Shown here: in pieces, positions 57,398 through 64,000 of the stretch | Layout: the number at the start of each line of letters is the position of its first letter | Numbering within the stretch: position 1 is the first letter of the stretch | Origin: Panulirus ornatus | Lineage: Eukaryota; Arthropoda; Malacostraca; Decapoda; Palinuridae | Length of the DNA: 64,000 nucleotides | Direction: 5' to 3' | Assembly: GCF_036320965.1 (NCBI RefSeq) | Contig: NC_092238.1 | Span: 23,639,903-23,703,902 of the forward strand | Position numbers and translations under genes: made by a program | Notes under the pieces: model-generated | Told to the model about the DNA's origin: nothing | The model's input: the letters and a program-made list of their open reading frames with translations, nothing else | Database searches by the model: none

Positions 57398-60266
57398 TCA
57401 TTGAAAGTTGATGGAGAGAGGTGGGTGATTATTGGTGCATATGCACCTGGGCATGAGAAGAAAGATCATGAGAGGCAAGTGTTTTGGGAGCAGCTAAATG
57501 AGTGTGTTAGCGGTTTTGATGCACGAGACCGGGTTATAGTGATGGGTGATTTGAATGCAAAGGTGAGTAATGTGGCAGTTGAGGGAATAATTGGTATGCA
57601 TGGGGTGTTCAGTGTTGTAAATGGAAATGGTGAAGAGCTTGTAGATTTATGTGCTGAAAAAGGACTGATGATTGGGAATACCTGGTTTAAAAAGCGAGAT
57701 ATACATAAGTATACTTATGTAAGTAGGAGAGATGGCCAGAGAGCGTTATTGGATTACGTGTTAATTGACAGGCGTGCGAAAGAGAGACTTTTGGATGTTA
57801 ATGTGCTGAGAGGTGCAACTGGAGGGATGTCTGATCATTATCTTGTGGAGGCTAAGGTGAAGATTAGTATGGGTTTTCAGAAAAGAGGAGTGAATGTTGG
57901 GGTGAAGAAGGTGGTGAGAGTAAGTGAGCTTGGGAAGGAGACCTGTGTGGGGAAGTACCAGGAGAGACTGTGTACAGAATGGAAAAAGGTGAGAACAATG
58001 GAAGTAAGGGGAGTGGGGGAGGAATGGGATGTATTTAGGGAATCAGTGATGGATTGCGCAAAAGATGCTTGTGGCATGAGAAGAGTGGGAGGTGGGCTGT
58101 TTAGAAAGGGTAGTGAGTGGTGGGATGAAGAAGTAAGAGTATTAGTGAAAGAGAAGAGAGAGGCATTTGGACGATGTTTGCAGGGAAAAAATGCAATTGA
58201 GTGGGAGAAGTATAAAAGAAAGAGACAGGAGGTCAAGAGAAAGGTGCAAGAGGTGAAAAAAAGGGCAAATGAGAGTTGGGGTGAGAGACTATCAGTAAAT
58301 TTTAGGGAGAATAAAAAGATGTTCTGGAAGGAGGTAAATAGGGTGCGTAAGACAAGGGAGCAAATGGGAACTTCAGTGAAGGGCGTAAATGGGGAGGTGA
58401 TAACAAGTAGCGGTGATGTGAGAAGGAGATGGAATGAGTATTTTGAAGGTTTGTTGAATGTGTCTGATGACAGAGTGGCAGATATAGGGTGTTTTGGTCG
58501 AGGTGGTGTGCAAAGTGAGAGGGTTAGGGAAAATGATTTGGTAAACAGAGAAGAGGTAGTAAAAGCTTTGCGGAAGATGAAAGCCGGCAAGGCAGCAGGT
58601 TTGGATGGTATTGCAGTGGAATTTATTAAGAAAGGGGGTGACTGTATTGTTGACTGGTTGGTAAGGTTATTTAATGTATGTATGACTCATGGTGAGGTGC
58701 CTGAGGATTGGCGGAATGCGTGCATAGTGCCATTGTACAAAGGCAAAGGGGATAAGAGTGAGTGCTCAAATTACAGAGGTATAAGTTTGTTGAGTATTCC
58801 TGGTAAATTATATGGGAGGGTATTGATTGAGAGGGTGAAGGCATGTACAGAGCATCAGATTGGGGAAGAGCAGTGCGGTTTCAGAAGTGGTAGAGGATGT
58901 GTGGATCAGGTGTTTGCTTTGAAGAATGTATGTGAGAAATACTTAGAAAAGCAAATGGATTTGTATGTAGCATTTATGGATCTGGAGAAGGCATATGATA
59001 GAGTTGATAGAGATGCTCTGTGGAAGGTATTAAGAATATATGGTGTGGGAGGCAAGTTGTTAGAAGCAGTGAAAAGTTTTTATCGAGGATGTAAGGCATG
59101 TGTACGTGTAGGAAGAGAGGAAAGTGATTGGTTCTCAGTGAATGTAGGTTTGCGGCAGGGGTGTGTGATGTCTCCATGGTTGTTTAATTTGTTTATGGAT
59201 GGGGTTGTTAGGGAGGTGAATGCAAGAGTCCTGGAAAGAGGGGCAAGTATGAAGTCTGTTGGGGATGAGAGAGCTTGGGAAGTGAGTCAGTTGTTGTTCG
59301 CTGATGATACAGCGCTGGTGGCTGATTCATGTGAGAAACTGCAGAAGCTGGTGACTGAGTTTGGTAAAGCGTGTGGAAGAAGAAAGTTGAGAGTAAATGT
59401 GAATAAGAGCAAGGTTATTAGGTACAGTAGGGGTGAGGGTCAAGTCAATTGGGAGGTGAGTTTGAATGGAGAAAAACTGGAGGAAGTGAAGTGTTTTATA
59501 TATCTGGGAGTGGATCTGTCAGCGGATGGAACCATGGAAGCGGAAGTGGATCATAGGGTGGGGGAGGGGGCGAAAATTTTGGGAGCCTTGAAAAATGTGT
59601 GGAAGTCGAGAACATTATCTCGGAAAGCAAAAATGGGTATGTTTGAGGGAATAGTGGTTCCAACAATGTTGTATGGTTGCGAGGCGTGGGCAGGAGGATG
59701 GATGTGCTGGAAATGAGATGTTTGAGGACAATGTGTGGTGTGAGGTGGTTTGATCGAGTAAGTAACGTAAGGGTAAGAGAGATGTGTGGAAATAAAAAGA
59801 GCGTGGTTGAGAGAGCAGAAGAGGGTGTTTTGAAATGGTTTGGGCACATGGAGAGAATGAGTGAGGAGAGATTGACCAAGAGGATATATGTGTCGGAGGT
59901 GGAGGGAACGAGGAGAAGAGGGAGACCAAATTGGAGGTGGAAAGATGGAGTGAAAAAGATTTTGTGTGATCGGGGCCTGAACATGCAGGAGGGTGAAAGG
60001 AGGGCAAGAAATAGAGTGAATTGGAGTCATGTGGTATACAGGGGTTGACGTGCTGTCAGTGGATTGAAGCAAGGCATGTGAAGCGTCTGGGGTAAACCAT
60101 GGAAAGCTGTGTAGGTATGTATATTTGCGTGTGTGGACGTGTGTATGTACATGTGTATGGGGGGGGGGGGGGGGGTTGGGCCATTTCTTTCGTCTGTTTC
60201 CTTGCGCTACCTCGCAAACGCGGGAGACAGCGACAAAGTATAAAAAAAAAAAAAAAAAAAAAAAAA
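57398..60266 (+). mobile_element. RTE copy R17 (short 3' UTR), longest open RTE frame in the window
   Basis: It starts within the endonuclease (aaagttgatggagagaggtg) and runs to the ORF end at about 60048, short UTR, tail hairpin and a poly(A) of about 26. The flanks carry attgttattatt at 57386-57397 and 60267-60278 and stay similar beyond, a target duplication of at least 12 bp. The only clear break is a 19-base deletion near 59691. Confidence 0.95.
57401..59716 (+). pseudogene. R17 APE endonuclease-reverse transcriptase frame (771 residues)
   Basis: Non-LTR retrotransposon protein: the endonuclease nicks the target and the RT copies the element RNA from the nick. Visible motifs by residue: YAPGH 14-18, GDLNA 49-53, SDH 144-146, a basic linker 262-295 ([17 protein letters not shown]), [10 protein letters not shown] 399-408, [17 protein letters not shown] 444-460, motif [11 protein letters not shown] 524-533, motif B GLRQGCVMSP 583-592, catalytic FADD 633-636, and YLGVDLSADG 701-710. 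About 110 N-terminal residues are missing by 5' truncation. The frame derails after GCEAWA at a 19-base deletion; the native C-terminus continues at 59677-60048 ([20 protein letters not shown] to VNWSHVVYRG). The native length of about 1000 residues, a single ORF and no RNase H suit the RTE clade; that clade call needs a tree. Confidence 0.92.
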
Positions 60267-60296
60267 ATTGTTATTATTATCATTATTATTTTCTCC

Positions 60297-60530
60297 TGTA
60301 TCCCTGGGGATAGGGGAGAAAGAATACTTCACACGTATTCCCCGCGTATCGTAAAAGGTGACTAAAAGGGAAGGGAGCAGGGGGCTGGAAATCTTCCCCT
60401 CCTGTTTTTTAATTTAACAAAAGCAGGAACAGAGAGGGGGCTAAGTGGGGATATTCCCTCTAAGGCTCAGCCCTCTGTTCTTAATGCTACCTCACTAACA
60501 CGGGGAAATGGTGAATATGTATGAAAAATC
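60297..60530 (+). mobile_element. SINE-like element S6, full length
   Basis: It runs from atccctggggataggggaga through cgtatcgtaaaaggtgacta and the GC-rich block to the tail (ctacctcactaacacgggga, then gaatatgtatgaaaa). It follows the R17 tail after a few copies of (ATT). The inner stem has lost two pairs by C-to-T type changes. Confidence 0.88.
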
Positions 60531-60539
60531 TTTTGTTAT

Positions 60540-62455
60540 ATAGCTCAAGGTCTGCCACCCAACTACTATACCTTTCAGTTGTTATGCCTACAGATCTCCT
60601 AATTCTACAAATTTAATATCTTTCTTCAACTCTAAACTCCTGCCGAGACTGTGACATCTCACTTGCGGGCCGAGAGCCTCTACCTAGGGATTTTGACATT
60701 CACCATAGGGAATGGATGAATTCCTTCAGTTTGGATGTTGGGGAATTAAAGCTCATTCTTAATGATCTAGAGCAAATTATCACCCACCTCAACTACTCCT
60801 GACCAGTATGACCACTGTCTTAATATTCTGGATCTGCTTTTCTCCTCTAATTCTTCATGTGAATACACATTATTGCCCCCAGTTTCTTCATCTGACCACA
60901 CTCTCATAAATATATCTATTTTAACAGCACCTCTCCTTACATCAGTCTCTTGTAAGCATAGATATCGGTACCTAAACAAATAATTCTGTCTCAACAAATA
61001 CATCTGTCTCAGCCAAACGCCTAACAGATGTTATTGTTGCATGAATGGAATCATTTATCCCTTTTTTTTCCAAAATTACCTCTTCCAATCCATGGTTCAA
61101 CTGTTCCTTTTCTGAGGTCATTCAGGCAAGGAATTAGGCATATTGGGCTTGGAAAAACTCTCCTGTTTCCAACACTCATTCAGCATTTATCATTGCCTGT
61201 AATCACTGTAATCACTTTAAATGTGAGGCAAAGCATTCCTCTTTTCTGAGGAAATGCAATAACCTCTTCTCGTTATCCACAGATAGGTGTCTCTGGTCTT
61301 TAGCTAAGAGTATCCCTAACAACTGTTATACCTTTCCTGCACTTTTCCTTTCTGATGGTATTATAGCTGTCTTTCCCATTGACAAAGCAACTTTGGCTCC
61401 TGTTTCTCCAATAACTCTTAATTGGATGACTAAAATTCCTTCATCCCCTGATGCTCCTTTTACTAATCCTATGCACCTCCTATGACCCTTTCGTGTAATC
61501 TCCTTTCAAACTGTCCGAAAAGTACTTTTCTTTGTGGACACAAGCAAGTAATATGGTCTTAATGGCATCCATCCTCTTGTACCAAAAGAATGTGGCTCTG
61601 AACTTGCACCTGTGCTTGCTCATCTGTTCCATTTCTGTTTAATACCAGAACTTTTTCTTTTTCTTGGAAGCATATGTTGGTGCATCCCATCCCTAAGAAA
61701 GGTAGCTGTTCTAACTGTCATCCTGTTGCTTTGATGTCTACCATTTCCAAAGTGTTTGAATCCCCTCTTCAACTCCCATATCCTCAGACAACTTGAATCT
61801 TGCAGTCTTCTTTCTGATCACCAGTGTGTTTTCCATCAGGCAAGATCTGCTGATGATATGTTTTTCTATTTTACTCCTGTTTGGTCATCATCCCTGAATG
61901 ATTTTGAGTAATCCTGCATAGTTGCCTTTGATATATTCAAACTTTTGACAGGATGTGGCATCGGGGTCATTTCTAAGCTCCCCTCTTTTGCCTTCCCTCC
62001 CTAGTATATCATTTCTAGCTTCCTCTGTGGCCAGTCTATCTCTGTGGTTGTTGATGGATCAGCCTCTCCCTCTTTCTCTATCAACAGTGATGTTTCTCAA
62101 GGTTCTGTCCTCTCTCCTGCACGTTCTCTCTATTTTCTTTTAATCAACGATTTCCTTTCTTCCACAAATAACCAAATGCACTCATACACTGACAAATCGA
62201 CTCTGCTTTCCTCCACATTCTTCATTTCTGCTGCTCCTTCTCTCTCTTAGTCTGCATCTTGCCTCGAGACAACGTCCTCAATAAACTCGGTCTTAGATAG
62301 GATATTTCAGTGGGGTAGATGAAATTTGGTTAAGTGTAATGCCTCCAAGATCTAATGTCTGCCCATCTCTATATAAAAAAATCCTCAACTTTCCTCTCTC
62401 CTTCATGGTTGTTATTCACCTCTTGACTCTAAAGAAAATTTTTGGAATTACTGTA
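60540..62455 (+). mobile_element. Jockey-like LINE remnant
   Basis: Blocks in order with many stops: an SCNHCKCEAKHSSFL-like linker (61200-61250), KKGSCSNCHPVALMSTISKVFE-type finger block near 61690-61760, a DRMWHRG-like motif A near 61945, SDVSQGSVLSP (motif B) near 62090-62120, then decayed ADD and C-terminal blocks. It is the same family as 50430-51584, older. R18 cuts its 3' end. Confidence 0.65.
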
Positions 62456-62461
62456 AGCATG

Positions 62462-64000
62462 TTGAGGGAATAATTGGTATACAAGGGGTGTTCAGTGTTG
62501 TAAATGGAAATGGTGAAGAGCTTGTCGATTTATGTGCTGAAAAAGGACTGGTGATTGGGAATACCTGGTTTAAAAAGCAAGATATACATAAGTATACGTA
62601 TGCAAGAGGTGAAAAAGAGGGCAAATGAGAGTTGGGGTGAGAGAGTATCATTAAATTTTAGGAAGAATAAAAAGATGTTCTGGAAGGAGGTAAATAAAGT
62701 GCGTAAGACAAGGGAGCAAATGGGAACTTCAGTGAAGGGCACAAATGGGGAGGTGATAACAAGTAGTGGTGATGTGAGAAGGAGATGGAGTGAGTATTTT
62801 GAAGGTTTGTTGAATGTGTTTGATGATAGAGTGGCAGATATAGGGTGTTTTGGTCGAGGTGGTATGCAGAGTGAGAGGGTTAGGGAAAATGATTTGGTAA
62901 ACAGAGAAGAGGTAGTAAAAGCTTTGCGGAAGATGAAAGCCGGCAAGGCAGCAGGTTTGGATGGTATTGCAGTGGAATTTATCAAAAAAAAGAAGGAACA
63001 GAGAAGGGGGCCAGGTGAGGATATTCCCTCAAAGGCCCAGTCCTCTGTTCTTAACGCTACCTCGCTATCGCGGGAAATGGCGAATAGTATGAAAAAAAAA
63101 AAAAAAAAAAATGACTCATGGTGAGGTGCCTGAGGATTGGCAGAATGCGTGCATAGTGCCATTGTACAAAGGCAAAGGGGATAAGAGTGAGTGCTCAAAT
63201 TACAGAGGTATAAGTTTGTTGAGTATTCCTGGTAAATTATATGGGAGGGTATTGATTGAGAGGGTGAAGGCATGTACAGAGCATCAGATTGGGGAAGAGC
63301 AGTGTGTTTTCAGAAGTGGTAGAGGATGTGTGGATCAGGTGTTTGCTTTGAAGAATGTATGTGAGAAATACTTAGAAAAGCAAATGGATTTGTATGTAGC
63401 ATTTATGGATCTGTAGAAGGCATATGATGGAGTTGATAGAGATGCTCTGTGGAAGGTATTAAGAATATATGGTGTGGGAGGCAAGTTGTTAGAAGCAGTG
63501 AAAAGTTTTTATCGAGGATGTAAGGCATGTGTACGTGTAGGAAGAGAGGAAAGTGATTGGTTCTCAGTGAATGTAGGTTTGCGGCAGGGGTGTGTGATGT
63601 CTCCATGGTTGTTTAATTTGTTTATGGATGGGGTTGTTAGGGAGGTGAATGCAAGAGTTTTGGAAAGAGGGGCAAGTATGAAGTCTGTTGGGGATGAGAG
63701 AGCTTGGGAAGTGAGTCAGTTGTTGTTCGCTGATGATACAGCGCTGATGGCTGATTCATGTGAGAAACTGCAGAAGCTGGTGACTGAGTTTGGTAAAGTG
63801 TGTGAAAGAAGAAAGTTAAGAGTAAATGTGAATAAGAGCAAGGTTATTAGGTACAGTAGGGGTGAGGGTCAAGTCAATTGGGAGGTAAGTTTGAATGGAG
63901 AAAAACTGGAGGAAGTAAAGTGTTTTAGATATCTGGGGGTGGATCTGGCAGCGGATGGAACCATGGAAGTGGAAGTGGATCATAGGGTGGGGGAGGGGGC
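62462..64000 (+). mobile_element. RTE copy R18, internally deleted, with S7 inside, cut by window end
   Basis: 62462-62598 is the endonuclease middle ([20 protein letters not shown]). Then about 0.9 kb of the element is missing and the sequence resumes at the linker (caagaggtgaaaaagagggc, about 62602). At 62990 it changes into S7 and resumes at 63110 (atgactcatggtgaggtgcc), having lost about 60 bases of RTE. A TAG stop near 63413 (FMDL then stop) breaks the RT. It runs on to the window end in the VDHRVGEG region. Confidence 0.88.
62988..63110 (+). mobile_element. SINE-like element S7, 5'-truncated, inside R18
   Basis: It starts at aagaaggaacagagaagggg and covers the middle and tail blocks. 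Hairpin: CGCT 63055-63058 with GGCG 63079-63082, CTCGC 63061-63065 with GCGGG 63070-63074, loop TATC. A poly(A) of about 20 follows. No target duplication; instead about 60 bases of R18 are gone. Confidence 0.9.

Noticed and set aside
60297..60530. S family as a tRNA-derived SINE with pol III boxes
   Set aside because: No convincing A box or B box (GTTCNANNC) was found; gttcttaac is only a partial match and lies at the 3' end.
62130..63082. The S tail text ggcgaat resembles the HDV genomic J4/2 sequence
   Set aside because: A seven-base match without the surrounding helices is chance.

Overview
The window looks like nuclear DNA of an arthropod, most likely a decapod or other malacostracan crustacean. 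That placement is inference: it rests on one host gene with long introns, very dense young non-LTR retrotransposons, and many (TA)n, (TC)n and (GA)n tracts. There are no bacterial operons, no tRNA or rRNA genes and no CRISPR array.

Only one host gene is recognisable: COPA, the alpha subunit of the COPI coatomer, on the + strand. Ten internal coding exons lie between 34310 and 54820 and encode about 606 contiguous residues, from the end of the first WD40 propeller to the alpha-solenoid. The 5' exons (first WD40 repeats) and the 3' exons (rest of the solenoid and C-terminal domain) are not in the window, so the flanking introns extend beyond it or exceed 9 kb (3' side) and 34 kb (5' side). Two neighbouring introns use GC instead of GT donors, and the reading frame requires this.

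Almost everything else is transposon. The dominant family is an RTE-like LINE, called 'the RTE' below. It has one ORF of roughly 1000 residues (APE endonuclease, linker, reverse transcriptase, no visible RNase H) and a 3' UTR ending in a short hairpin followed by poly(A) or (ATA)n. Copies are numbered R1 to R18. All are truncated, inverted or mutated; R17 (57398-60266), R12 (42378-45508) and R10 (23920-26894) have the longest open frames. A short SINE-like family of about 235 bp (S1 to S7) shares its 3' hairpin with the RTE. Its 5' block also matches the only RTE 5' UTR in the window, so it looks like a non-autonomous derivative made of the two LINE ends. Older layers are a second RTE-like family with a (TATC)-type tail ('family B'), CR1-like LINEs and Jockey-like LINEs.

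Layout: 1-9500, old LINE debris and unassigned sequence, with a degenerate satellite at the end. 9500-21450, a nest of RTE copies, many bracketed by (TA)n. 21450-23900, degenerate satellite and a CR1 remnant. 23920-26904, a 5'-inverted RTE with a target duplication. 27000-32460, an old family B element carrying two S copies and one RTE. 32660-33545, degenerate tandem repeats. 34310-54820, COPA with transposon-filled introns. 54929-64000, a second RTE nest with one Jockey-like remnant, inside the next COPA intron.

The most useful observations are the end-sharing between the RTE and the S family, the repeated association of insertions with (TA)n, the almost loss-free 5' inversion at 15761-19027, and the paired GC-AG introns of COPA. 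I found no new defence, toxin or metabolic system.
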